A stretch of DNA of 64,000 nt. Source: Brachyspira suanatina. Lineage in GTDB: Bacteria; Spirochaetota; Brachyspiria; Brachyspirales; Brachyspiraceae. Made by a program: the position numbers and the translations under genes. The notes beneath the pieces were generated by a model. It had not been told where the DNA came from. It saw only the letters and a program-made list of their open reading frames with translations, and did not search any database. The stretch is from NCBI RefSeq assembly GCF_001049755.1, contig NZ_CVLB01000001.1, positions 496,001 through 560,000 of the forward strand. Reading direction: 5' to 3'. Each line of letters opens with the position of its first letter. Position 1 is the first letter of the stretch. Of this stretch, positions 1 to 8,155 are shown one piece after another.

Positions 1-474
1 TTTAGTGTTATTATAAAATTCATCGGCTTCTTTATCACTTATTTCTGTATTATTAACCACAAGTCCGTATAAATTTTCCATAGCTATTTGTTTTTTTATG
101 GAATTTTTATATTCTTCATAAGATATACCTTCAGACATTAATTGTTTTTCAAACTGACTAGCAGTTAAATTATATTGTTTAGCAATAGTTTCTAATCTTC
201 TTTTTACATCATTTTCTTCTATAACAAAATTATTTTCTTTAAGTTTCAGATACATTACTCTTTCTTCAACTAAATCTTTATAAACCATATCATCTGTAAT
301 TTTTTGACCTATAGATCTAGCTTGTAATGTTAAAAAAGTTTTTCTGCTTAAAAAATCTTCATAAGTAATTGGCATAGAACCTACTATACCTACTATACTA
401 TTAACAACATCATTAAATAAAAGATTACTTTGTATAAAGATAAAAGATAATATAAAAACTATTATTTTTCTCAT
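1..474 (-). CDS. SurA-like periplasmic chaperone / peptidyl-prolyl isomerase, N-terminal part
   Basis: The gene runs off the left edge, so only the first 158 residues are present. It starts MRKIIVFILSFIFIQS, a typical signal peptide, followed by a helical region (GSMPITYEDFL ... LVEERVMYLKLKENN ... QLMSEGISYEEYKNSIKKQI) matching the SurA N-terminal chaperone domain. In that family the protein escorts outer-membrane proteins through the periplasm and usually carries a C-terminal parvulin-type isomerase domain, which would lie outside the window. Transcription is leftward, with no visible operon partner upstream. The family call is inferred from the residue pattern; SurA and other SurA_N proteins cannot be separated from this fragment. 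Confidence 0.75.
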   Translation of the reverse strand, partial: MRKIIVFILSFIFIQSNLLFNDVVNSIVGIVGSMPITYEDFLSRKTFLTLQARSIGQKITDDMVYKDLVEERVMYLKLKENNFVIEENDVKRRLETIAKQYNLTASQFEKQLMSEGISYEEYKNSIKKQIAMENLYGLVVNNTEISDKEADEFYNNTK

Positions 475-560
475 ATAAATTTTAATCCTTAATAATTATT
501 GCATGTATATAAACCGTTTAAAAAGAATATCATTAAAATAGCTTATATGCAAGTATATTT

Positions 561-2024
561 TTAATCATTTAAATAGAATGAAAGTATATTCTTAAATGAT
601 TTTATATTGTATTTTATATCGTAAATATCTCTTATACTTTTTATCTTTTGCCAAACGTATCTAGGAGTAAATGACAAATTATAAAAATATTCAATGTATT
701 TAAATATTTGCTCATCATCCATATTTAATTTCATAATACTTTTTCTCATATCATAATCAAACCAATTTTTTGTTTTTATAAGATCATTTTCGTCGCAATA
801 TTTGAATAATTTGGTTCCGGGATATGGTATAAAAAGTGAAATATTCATAGAATTAATATATCCATTAAGCATTAAATCTTTTACGATATTGAATGTATTT
901 ATTATATCTTCTTCTGTTTCCCAAGGATAACCTATTTTTACCATTATATCTGTGAATAATCCTGCTCTTTTAGCTAATTTTATAGATTCTATAACATTTT
1001 CTACAGAGTTATCTGTAATACCTAGTTTTTCTATAGTTTTTGTATTTCCTGATGGTAAGTTAAAAATTATAGTTTTGAATCCTGATTTTTTCATCATTTT
1101 ATAATCTTGATATTCTAATATTCCAAGATAGATATAACAGTCTAAATAAACTTTTTTATTAAGTTTTCTTTCTTTCATAGTTTCGCAGAATAATGAAAGC
1201 CATTCTCCGGTAGGAAAATAAACACTTGTATCTAATATTTCTTTTATTCCGTATCTTTTATTTAGATATTCTATTTCATCTATAACGTTTATAGGATTTC
1301 TCACCCTTACATTATCAAAAATAACATTAGAAGAATTACTGTTGTAATTATTATATGAAGATCCTCTTGCTGACATTATAAATGTACCCGGTGTTTTTTT
1401 GAAGTATTCATTTGTTTTGGAATATAGCTTCCAATTTGTGAGATTTCTATCTATAAATGGAAGTCTGTCTAAAGATTCTTCAAGCTCAAATTTTCCAGTA
1501 TTTCTTATATTTCCATTAGATGTTCTGTAGTATATTCCTTTATTTAATTTTTCACCATTGTTTATATGATTAACCAAATTTAAAAGAAGAAAGTCATAAT
1601 CTCCGCCAGTTAATATAAAATCGGTTTTGGATTTCTGCATACTTTCTTCAGGCAAAGCAGTAACATGATCTCCCGCTAAAACTATATATATATTTTCATA
1701 TTTTTCTTTTATTGATTCTATAGTATCCCAAATATAATTAATGATAGGAGTTTTTACTTCAAAAAATATTAAATCAGGAGCTATATTATCTATATCATTA
1801 AACCAATCTATAGTTGTAATATTAGATGCTATTGTATCTAAAAATATAACATTAATTCCATTATTTTTTAATAAAGTAGCGGCGTAAGAAGGCAGCATAG
1901 GATATGAATATGATGGATTTTTTAACCATTGAAATTGTCTATTTAAAGATATTAACGGATATCCATTATTATATTCAAAAGGCGGATATGTTATACAAAC
2001 TTTTTTAATTTCTTTTTTTTTCAT
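561..2024 (-). CDS. Radical-SAM/B12-binding-like protein lacking the cluster cysteines
   Basis: The 487-residue protein has the layout of B12-binding-domain radical SAM enzymes. Residues about 8-160 form a Rossmann-like cobalamin-binding region (ITYPPFEYNNGYPLI, LAGDHVTALPEE, TGGDYDFLL). Residues about 210-440 form a radical SAM TIM barrel, including RNPINVIDEIEYLNKRYGIKEI and IGYPWETEEDI. Where the CxxxCxxC motif should follow ARG (residues 219-221), the sequence reads SSYNNYNSNSSN: every cluster cysteine is replaced, so a normal radical SAM [4Fe-4S] site cannot form there. The rest of the frame is intact, which argues against simple decay. It lies 19 bp downstream of the Cys-cluster gene and is probably co-transcribed with it. 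The substrate is unknown. Confidence 0.85.
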   Translation of the reverse strand: MKKKEIKKVCITYPPFEYNNGYPLISLNRQFQWLKNPSYSYPMLPSYAATLLKNNGINVIFLDTIASNITTIDWFNDIDNIAPDLIFFEVKTPIINYIWDTIESIKEKYENIYIVLAGDHVTALPEESMQKSKTDFILTGGDYDFLLLNLVNHINNGEKLNKGIYYRTSNGNIRNTGKFELEESLDRLPFIDRNLTNWKLYSKTNEYFKKTPGTFIMSARGSSYNNYNSNSSNVIFDNVRVRNPINVIDEIEYLNKRYGIKEILDTSVYFPTGEWLSLFCETMKERKLNKKVYLDCYIYLGILEYQDYKMMKKSGFKTIIFNLPSGNTKTIEKLGITDNSVENVIESIKLAKRAGLFTDIMVKIGYPWETEEDIINTFNIVKDLMLNGYINSMNISLFIPYPGTKLFKYCDENDLIKTKNWFDYDMRKSIMKLNMDDEQIFKYIEYFYNLSFTPRYVWQKIKSIRDIYDIKYNIKSFKNILSFYLND

Positions 2025-2043
2025 CTTTTTTATAAAAAATATA

Positions 2044-2484
2044 TTATTTAGTTTTTTTAGCTACTTTTTTCTTTGTAGATGAAGATTTTTTCTTAATTAT
2101 TTTATTTTCATATACATATTTTTCTAATTCGTATTGATCATCAAATATTACATCATACCATTCTTCATATCTTTCGCATTTAGGCGGACTATGTTTTGAG
2201 CAAATTTCATTTCTATTTTCATAGTTTTTGCAAAGGTATGTTTTTTTATCTAAATATCTGCATTCGCTTCTTATCATATGATACCAAGTATTTTCATATA
2301 TAAATATAAATGAATGTCTGAAATGCAAATACCATTTTAAAGTATTAAGTTCGCTTTCATTTTTAGGCGGAGATATTTCCATAACCAAATCATGGCAGCA
2401 TAATGAATTGCAGTCAGCACATAATTTTTCACTTACTTTTTCTTTTCTATTTTTTAATAAACTATCTGAAGGTATAACTTTCAA
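2044..2484 (-). CDS. YkgJ-family cysteine-cluster (putative metal/Fe-S binding) protein
   Basis: This 146-residue protein carries the YkgJ-type cysteine pattern: CADCNSLCC near residues 22-30, then CRYLDKKTYLCKNYENR and CSKHSPPKC. Members of the family are thought to bind zinc or an Fe-S cluster, but their reaction is generally unknown. The C-terminus is a lysine/serine-rich tail (KKKSSSTKKKVAKKTK) that could bind nucleic acid or be disordered. It sits 19 bp upstream of the radical-SAM-like gene and 63 bp downstream of marR, all leftward, so the three may form one transcript. The family assignment is good; any partnership with the neighbouring cysteine-less protein is inference. Confidence 0.8.
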   Translation of the reverse strand: MKVIPSDSLLKNRKEKVSEKLCADCNSLCCHDLVMEISPPKNESELNTLKWYLHFRHSFIFIYENTWYHMIRSECRYLDKKTYLCKNYENRNEICSKHSPPKCERYEEWYDVIFDDQYELEKYVYENKIIKKKSSSTKKKVAKKTK

Positions 2485-2547
2485 AATAAAACCACCTTTT
2501 TTGTGAATATACTTAATTATAATAATAATTAAATTAAATTCAATATT

Positions 2548-2988
2548 TTAATTATTAAAATAATTTTCCATAAATGTCATAAGTTTTTTCTGAGGCTCTA
2601 CATAATTTTTTATTTCATCCTCTGTAAGACATTTAAGCATTTGCATATCTAATTTTTCTAATTCTTTTAATATAGGTTCAGCAAAAGTTAAGCCTTTTTT
2701 TGTTAAACTTATTAATCTGTTTCTTTTATCTTTTGGATTAATCTTTTTTTTGATATAGCCTTTCTTCTCAAAATTATCCAATATAGAACATACAGTCTGC
2801 TTTGGAACAGATAGTTTTTCTGTGATAGTATTCTGTACACATTCTCCGCTGTTATAGATTATAAATAAACTGAATAAAGCCAAATCTGTAATGCCATACT
2901 GTTTAGCCCATAAGTAATAAAATCTATTAGAAGTATACCAAAAATCATATATGACTTCCATATATTTTTTTATATCTTCATTTTTCAT
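2548..2988 (-). CDS. MarR-family transcriptional regulator
   Basis: The 146 residues match the MarR winged-helix fold. The recognition helix region is VQNTITEKLSVPKQTVCSILDNFEKKGYI, followed by the wing NPKDKRNRLISLTKKG, and the ends form the helical dimer interface. MarR proteins are usually dimeric repressors of nearby genes and release DNA on binding small phenolic or related ligands. It is first in a leftward group with the YkgJ-like and radical-SAM-like genes, which are its most likely targets. No clear palindromic operator was picked out upstream of the start. The length is normal for the family. Confidence 0.9.
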   Translation of the reverse strand: MKNEDIKKYMEVIYDFWYTSNRFYYLWAKQYGITDLALFSLFIIYNSGECVQNTITEKLSVPKQTVCSILDNFEKKGYIKKKINPKDKRNRLISLTKKGLTFAEPILKELEKLDMQMLKCLTEDEIKNYVEPQKKLMTFMENYFNN

Positions 2989-3066
2989 AATTTTATCCCA
3001 TTCTTTAATATATTTTTATTAATATTAAACATAAATTGAAAATAAAACAAGACAGCTTTTTATAAA

Positions 3067-3100
3067 AAAAGAGTTTGAAATTTTCATCTCAAACTCTTTT
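3067..3100 (-). terminator. Rho-independent terminator after the GH2 gene
   Basis: A perfect 12-bp inverted repeat (AAAAGAGTTTGA at 3067-3078, complement at 3089-3100) has a 10-nt loop. Read leftward it is followed by a run of T. It lies between the end of the glycosidase gene and the marR promoter region, so it fits termination of the leftward glycosidase transcript. Confidence 0.8.
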
Positions 3101-3106
3101 ATTATC

Positions 3107-3156
3107 AATAAAAATTGTTCGCTGATAGTGTCTGCCAGATGCTCACAATTTTTATT
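3107..3156. repeat. Second inverted repeat downstream of the GH2 gene
   Basis: A perfect 12-bp inverted repeat (AATAAAAATTGT at 3107-3118, complement at 3145-3156) encloses a 26-nt, relatively GC-rich loop. It is immediately beside the terminator at 3067-3100. It could be a 3'-end stabilising hairpin or a regulatory site; the sequence alone does not decide. Confidence 0.5.
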
Positions 3157-3179
3157 TTGTTATTATTATAAAAATTGTT

Positions 3180-5405
3180 TTATATTACTTTTATTTCTAT
3201 TGTTTCTTCTTTTACTCTTTTATTTTTTACTGTAACTTTTATGCTTCCTTTAGATTTGTTGGTTTTTACCCAGAAAGAATAATAACCGCCTTCAAGTACA
3301 GGTGTATCATTTCCTATTAATTCTCCAGCTCCCTTTACCTCTATAGTAATAGCCTCATTAATATATGGAAGTCTGTTTCCAATACCATCAACTGCTTTGA
3401 CAGTTATTCTTGTTGCATCCCAAGCAGAGCCATTACTTACAGCATTAATTTCATTATCATCTGCTTTTACTTCCAAGGCTTTGAAAGTAGGGTTGTTCAA
3501 ATAATTTTTTTCTATAACAGGTTTACCGCCTATATATCCTATTAATTTCATATCTCCCCAACCCATATCGCTTACGCCAGGTATATTTACTTCCATTTTT
3601 ATTATGACAGGAGCATGTTTTAATCCCTGATATTTACCTGTTGCTGGATACTCTTTTGCCATTAATTCATCTCTATAATAAATTTCTACATAATCGCAAT
3701 TTGTAGCAACCATTAAAGGAGATATTCCGCCTATAGCTCTTTCTCCTCTAGCATATATAGTTATAGGTTCTAATATTATTTCATTTTTTGTACTCATTTG
3801 AGATGAATATGCAGAAGCAGCCAATTTAGGATTTCTAAACATATCATAAACACCATGATAACATATTCTATCTCCAGATCCAAAATTATAATGAGTATGA
3901 TAATCGAAAGCACACCATCCTGTAGAACCAGAAATATGTCTGTCTATAGCAACAGCATTGATTATTTCAAAATGTCTTTTAGTATGTTCTATTAATCTTT
4001 CCTCACAGTCCTGCATTTTTGTAGGGAACATATGTCCGTTATATTCTGTTATCATATATGGAACATTTTTATCTAATTTAGTTACGAATTTTGGTGCTCT
4101 TATAGGATCTGCAACACCGTCATAATTGAAATCATTCATAGTATATACATCTTCTAAAAGCTCACTTCCAACTAAATATCTTACTCCGCCTGTTTGTCTT
4201 GTTTTATCAAGTTCATGGGCTTTTTTATTAGTTTCTTTATAGAAGCTATGATTATCCTGACTTTCATTTATTCTTACTCCCCATATTATTATGGAAGCAT
4301 GATGAAAATCTCTTTCTATCATATCTTTTACATTTTCTATAGAAACACTCTGCCATTTTTTATCGCCTATATGCTGCCATCCTGGAATTTCTTCAAATAC
4401 CATTAATCCTATTTCATCGCATCTGTCTAAAAAATGTCTTGAAGCAGGGTAGTGTGAAGAGCGTACTATATTAAGACCTAAATCAAATTTTAATATATCA
4501 GCATCTTTTTTCTGCATTCTTTCAGGCATAGCATAACCTACATAAGGGAAGCTTTGATGTCTGTTCAATCCTCTCAATTTTACTCTTTTATCATTTAAGA
4601 AAAATCCGTTTTCTGTGAATTTAACATCTCTAAATCCTATTTTTATAGAAACGCTATCTTCATTAGGCAGAGATACTTCTAATCTATAAAGTCTTGGATT
4701 ATCCATATCCCATAATTCTATTCTATCAGAATCTATATGCTCATCTATTTTTATATCAGTAAATAATTCATCTTTTTTTAGTGTTACTTCTTTTTTTATT
4801 TCGCATATATGATATTCTCTATTATACAAGTTAATAGCAATCGTTTCTTTAACACTTTCTTTTTTACTATTTCTTATTCTTATTTTTCCTGTTATATTTT
4901 GATTAGCAAGACCTGTAAGCATAACATTTTCTATTGATACATCATCAACGATTATAATTTGAACTTCTCTGTATATTCCGCCATAGCATAAATAATCTAT
5001 TTCATTTCCGAAAGGAGGTATATCCTCTCTTTCTGTGCTATCTAGTTTTACAGCTATAATATTTTCACCGTCTTTTAATTCATCTGTGATATCATATACA
5101 AAAGGTAAATATCCGCCTTTATGCTCTCCAAAGCTTTTTTCATTAACAAATACTTCACAAGCGGCCATAGCAGCTTCAAAATTGATTAATACTCTTTTAC
5201 CTTGTAATTTTGATTTATCATATTTAAAAGTGTTTTGATATCCTGATATTAGCCAAGTGTCTGATTCATCAAAATAATGAAGAGGTATTTCAGCAACTGT
5301 ATGAGGCAATGTGATATTTTCTCCATTTAATTTTTCAATTTTTATATTATCATTCCATTCTTTTGTAAATTTCCAATTTGTATTAAAATTGATTATTTCT
5401 CTCAT
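3180..5405 (-). CDS. Glycoside hydrolase family 2 (beta-galactosidase/glucuronidase type)
   Basis: The 741-residue protein has the GH2 order: N-terminal sugar-binding domain (about 1-155), immunoglobulin-like domain (about 155-262), catalytic TIM barrel (about 263-560) and C-terminal beta domains. The barrel holds KLRGLNRHQSFP, the acid/base glutamate in IIWGVRINES (E381) and the nucleophile in MITEYNGH (E454). No signal peptide is visible, so it should act in the cytoplasm on imported oligosaccharides or glycosides. No dedicated transporter sits beside it. It is a single-gene unit ending at the hairpin at 3067-3100. Which sugar it removes (galactose, glucuronic acid or another) cannot be told from motifs alone. 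Confidence 0.92.
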   Translation of the reverse strand: MREIINFNTNWKFTKEWNDNIKIEKLNGENITLPHTVAEIPLHYFDESDTWLISGYQNTFKYDKSKLQGKRVLINFEAAMAACEVFVNEKSFGEHKGGYLPFVYDITDELKDGENIIAVKLDSTEREDIPPFGNEIDYLCYGGIYREVQIIIVDDVSIENVMLTGLANQNITGKIRIRNSKKESVKETIAINLYNREYHICEIKKEVTLKKDELFTDIKIDEHIDSDRIELWDMDNPRLYRLEVSLPNEDSVSIKIGFRDVKFTENGFFLNDKRVKLRGLNRHQSFPYVGYAMPERMQKKDADILKFDLGLNIVRSSHYPASRHFLDRCDEIGLMVFEEIPGWQHIGDKKWQSVSIENVKDMIERDFHHASIIIWGVRINESQDNHSFYKETNKKAHELDKTRQTGGVRYLVGSELLEDVYTMNDFNYDGVADPIRAPKFVTKLDKNVPYMITEYNGHMFPTKMQDCEERLIEHTKRHFEIINAVAIDRHISGSTGWCAFDYHTHYNFGSGDRICYHGVYDMFRNPKLAASAYSSQMSTKNEIILEPITIYARGERAIGGISPLMVATNCDYVEIYYRDELMAKEYPATGKYQGLKHAPVIIKMEVNIPGVSDMGWGDMKLIGYIGGKPVIEKNYLNNPTFKALEVKADDNEINAVSNGSAWDATRITVKAVDGIGNRLPYINEAITIEVKGAGELIGNDTPVLEGGYYSFWVKTNKSKGSIKVTVKNKRVKEETIEIKVI

Positions 5406-5723
5406 TTTGGTATATACTCCAATGTTTTGTGATATGCAATTTTATATTTAAAAAAATAAAAATCAATGAAAGTTTTTACAAAAATTATTATTTATTGTTT
5501 TATATTACTTGATCAAATATTACTGTATGAAGTCTTAAAGATGCTGAAAATAAATTCTTACAATGTATTTTTCACATATAATTATTAAAAAATATATAAT
5601 ATTATTTAAAAATAAATAGAGTATTAAGTAGAAAAAGAATTCTATATTAGATATAGTATAATTTTATAGCAGTAAATAATGTATTGGTATATTTAATAAT
5701 TGAATATAATTTTGTTATTTATT
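5406..5723. other. AT-rich intergenic region
   Basis: This 318-bp stretch separates two leftward genes. It contains the putative ribosome binding sequence GGAG about 10 bases upstream of the glycosidase start. Otherwise I see only AT-rich DNA with no ORF, RNA gene or clear terminator. Confidence 0.5.
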
Positions 5724-6155
5724 TTATGCGTATGTATCTACATTATTGCCTTTACTAGAAGAGCTGGCTATTGCTGCTTTTGTAACACCGCCTGAAACAT
5801 AAACTCTTTTACATTCAGGGCATATATTAGTAGTTAATGTTACATTTTGGAAAATTACTTCTCCGCCGCTTTTTTCTGCTGATCTCTGATTATTGGCAAC
5901 ATGTTCCTGTTCATGTGATGCTACCATAGAAGGAGCACTTGAAGGATCTATTTTAGTAGGAGTTTTAAAAGATACGCCTATATCATTAGAACCATCTTGA
6001 TATGTTCTTGATGCACAAGTTTTACATACTCCAACTTCGCTTATAGGAGTTTTTTGGCTTGCTTCCTGAACAATATTATTGATATTATTGTTATTATTTC
6101 TTATATTATTAGTGTTTCTTATATAAGGAGCATTATTACGAATACTTATTTCCAT
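5724..6155 (-). CDS. Small SprA-related putative metallopeptidase with HExxH motif
   Basis: This 143-residue protein matches the small SprA-related family found in many anaerobes. The core reads CKTC (44-47), TYQDGSNDIGVSFKTPT, then the HExxH-type site SHEQEHVANNQ (H81, E82, H85), and a second cysteine pair CPEC (112-115) followed by KRVYVSGGVTKA. The motif suggests zinc binding and perhaps peptidase activity, but to my knowledge no member has a well-defined reaction. The first 30 residues are asparagine-rich and probably disordered. No signal peptide is present. It stands alone between the glycosidase and a divergently transcribed ankyrin gene. Confidence 0.75.
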   Translation of the reverse strand: MEISIRNNAPYIRNTNNIRNNNNNINNIVQEASQKTPISEVGVCKTCASRTYQDGSNDIGVSFKTPTKIDPSSAPSMVASHEQEHVANNQRSAEKSGGEVIFQNVTLTTNICPECKRVYVSGGVTKAAIASSSSKGNNVDTYA

Positions 6156-6363
6156 AAATTACACCTCTTAAATATTTAATTCTACCCCTATATTTGAATT
6201 ATAAACCTATAAAAATAAATATCAATACATATTATATTCATAATTGCTGTTATGTTTACTAATTATAGAATTTTTATTATAATTTCAGTAAATTTTTTAT
6301 TTTATAAGTATAGTTTCATTATTTCCGATAATAGAAACGGTATTTTATAACTTGGATTTTATA

Positions 6364-7437
6364 ATGAAAAAAATAATTGCATTATTATTTATAATATTTA
6401 ATACTTCTTTAGTATTTGCTCAAAATGATGAGTTAATGGAATCTATAAAAAATAATGATATAGATAAAGTAAAAATATTATTAAGAGAGGGCATTAACTT
6501 AGATTTATACAATATCAATTATGGTATGAGTCCTTTAATGTATGCGGCTCAACTTGGCAATGAAGAAATAGTTCAGGAATTATTAGATTTCGGTGCTAAA
6601 GATTTTGACTTTGCTTTTTATGTGGCATGTGCCGAAGGTTATTGGAATATAGCAGAAGATATAATGAAGTCTGGTGCTAGTAATTATAATATTGCATTGT
6701 CTTATGCTGCCATAGGCGGACAATTAGATATAGTAGAAAAACTTATTGATTTAGGTGCTAAAGATCTTAATCCGGCATTGGTATCTGCATGCGAAGGTAA
6801 TCATTTAGAGGTTGTAAAATATTTAATAGGTAAGGGTGCTAATGTTAATACTAGGGCATATATAGAAGTATATAGAAATTATAAAGGTGCTGAGAGAAAA
6901 TCACCATTAACAGCATCAACTAATATTGATATAATAAAAGAATTAGTAAATGCAGGGGCAACTAATTTAAATGAAGCTGTAATATATAATGCTGAAACTA
7001 TATCAACAAATTTTGACAGTTCTTATTCTACTGCAATATTAAATGAATATATCAATTTAGGTGCCGATGTGAATTCTATGAGTACAAATGATGGAAAGAC
7101 GCTTCTTATGTATTTGATAGAAAAAAGGCAATTAGATTTTGAATTGATAAAAAAAGTTATAGAGCTTGGTGCTGATGTTAATGCACGCGATAGGAATGGA
7201 AATACTGTTTTAATAAGGGCGGTAATGTATGAATATGAAGCTCCTATTCAGGATAGTAATTTGAATAAAAAAGTATACAGAACTATTGGTACTCCTATAA
7301 ATGTGATAGAAGAACTTTTGAAAGCAGGGGCAAGTCCTACCGACAGAAACAGTTATGGAAATACCGCATATAGATTGGCGGCAAGAAAGAAAAGAGATGA
7401 TATAATAAAACTTTTTGATGAATATTTAAAAAGATAA
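6364..7437 (+). CDS. Exported ankyrin-repeat protein
   Basis: I chose the ATG at 6364 over the in-frame TTG at 6352 because it begins a clean signal peptide (MKKIIALLFIIFNTSLVFAQ, cleavage expected near AQ). The mature part is built of about nine to ten ankyrin-type units of roughly 33 residues, with motifs such as SPLMYAAQLGNEEIVQELLDFGA, LVSACEGNHLEVVKYLI and GANVNTRA. Ankyrin repeats are protein-binding scaffolds; this copy should act in the periplasm or at the envelope. The partner is unknown. A tandem pair of inverted-repeat elements begins immediately downstream. Confidence 0.88.
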   Translation: MKKIIALLFIIFNTSLVFAQNDELMESIKNNDIDKVKILLREGINLDLYNINYGMSPLMYAAQLGNEEIVQELLDFGAKDFDFAFYVACAEGYWNIAEDIMKSGASNYNIALSYAAIGGQLDIVEKLIDLGAKDLNPALVSACEGNHLEVVKYLIGKGANVNTRAYIEVYRNYKGAERKSPLTASTNIDIIKELVNAGATNLNEAVIYNAETISTNFDSSYSTAILNEYINLGADVNSMSTNDGKTLLMYLIEKRQLDFELIKKVIELGADVNARDRNGNTVLIRAVMYEYEAPIQDSNLNKKVYRTIGTPINVIEELLKAGASPTDRNSYGNTAYRLAARKKRDDIIKLFDEYLKR

Positions 7438-7446
7438 TTATTTGTA

Positions 7447-7823
7447 TATACCTAAACAACTATATTTTGTCAAAAATAAATTTATATTTTTGTTTTTATA
7501 TCTGGGGCTTTGCCCCCGCTCTGCGTACCCGTAGGGTAACACCCCACTTCTTTTGCGACGGAAGGAAGTGCCTGCGACCATAGGAAGTCCTTTAGGGTGG
7601 TATTGCCACATACGCAGTACGCCTTCGGTGAGAAGCTATATCCTCGACAAGCTCGGATACGCTTCGAGAAAGGCTACACATAGGCTTTAATTTAATAGGT
7701 TATCTTACATACAATATAATTTTAGTATGATTTAGTACTAATTTTATATCTTGCACTTTTTGCAACTTTTTGCGGCGGGAAAAAGTTGACTAAAAAATGA
7801 CAAACTTAAAAATTTTCAGTATA
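7447..7823. repeat. Inverted-repeat element A (type 1, MITE-like)
   Basis: About 377 bp of non-coding DNA is bounded by TATACCTAAACAA...TTTGTCA on the left and, in reverse complement, TATACTGAAAA...TTTGTCA on the right. The interior holds GC-rich, hairpin-forming modules unlike the surrounding AT-rich DNA (the CACTTC...GAAGTG stem near 7545-7570, GGATACGCTTCGAG near 7654) and the palindrome TTAGTACTAA near 7733. Modules recur in the elements at 7822, 12826 and 24978. No ORF or transposase is present, so it would be non-autonomous if mobile. Its right end overlaps the left end of element B at TA (7822-7823). Confidence 0.65.
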
Positions 7824-8139
7824 TACCTAAACAATTATATTTTGTCAAAAATTATTTTCTTATTTTATTATTTGTTGGGACTAGCCCCCACACCCCCACT
7901 TCTTTTGCGACGGAAGGAAGTGCCTGTGGTATTGCCACAAAGAAGCAAAAGGGCTATATTTTAGCTTAAATTAATAGTTTATATTAATTTAAAAACAAAA
8001 TTAGTATGATTTAGTACTAATTTTACATTTGCGTTTTCGCGAAGCGTATCCGAAGGATAAAAACTTTGACGAAGTCCGCAGAGCGTGTGCGGCAAAAAAG
8101 TAGATAATACATCTGCCAAAATATAGTTGTTTAGCTATA
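7822..8139. repeat. Inverted-repeat element B (type 1, MITE-like)
   Basis: This is a 318-bp non-coding element. The left end TATACCTAAACAA...TTTTGTCAA and the right end read in reverse, TATAGCTAAACAA...TTTTGGCA, match over about 25 positions, the clearest terminal repeats in this tandem. It shares with element A the CACTTC...GAAGTG hairpin module and the TTAGTACTAA palindrome. Its right half, reversed, matches the left half of element D (24978-25357) almost base for base over about 75 bp, including CGGACTTCGTCAAAG. It lies just downstream of the leftward DUF285-DUF4132 gene. Confidence 0.7.
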
Positions 8140-8155
8140 TTATAATTTTATATAA

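Noticed and set aside
3180-5405. Opposite-strand frames inside the glycosidase and other long genes
   Set aside because: They are short, lack ribosome sites and family motifs, and lie fully inside well-supported genes.
7501-7680. GC-rich block resembling an RNA gene
   Set aside because: It has hairpins but no tRNA cloverleaf or known RNA motif, and modules recur in other elements, so it is part of the repeat family.
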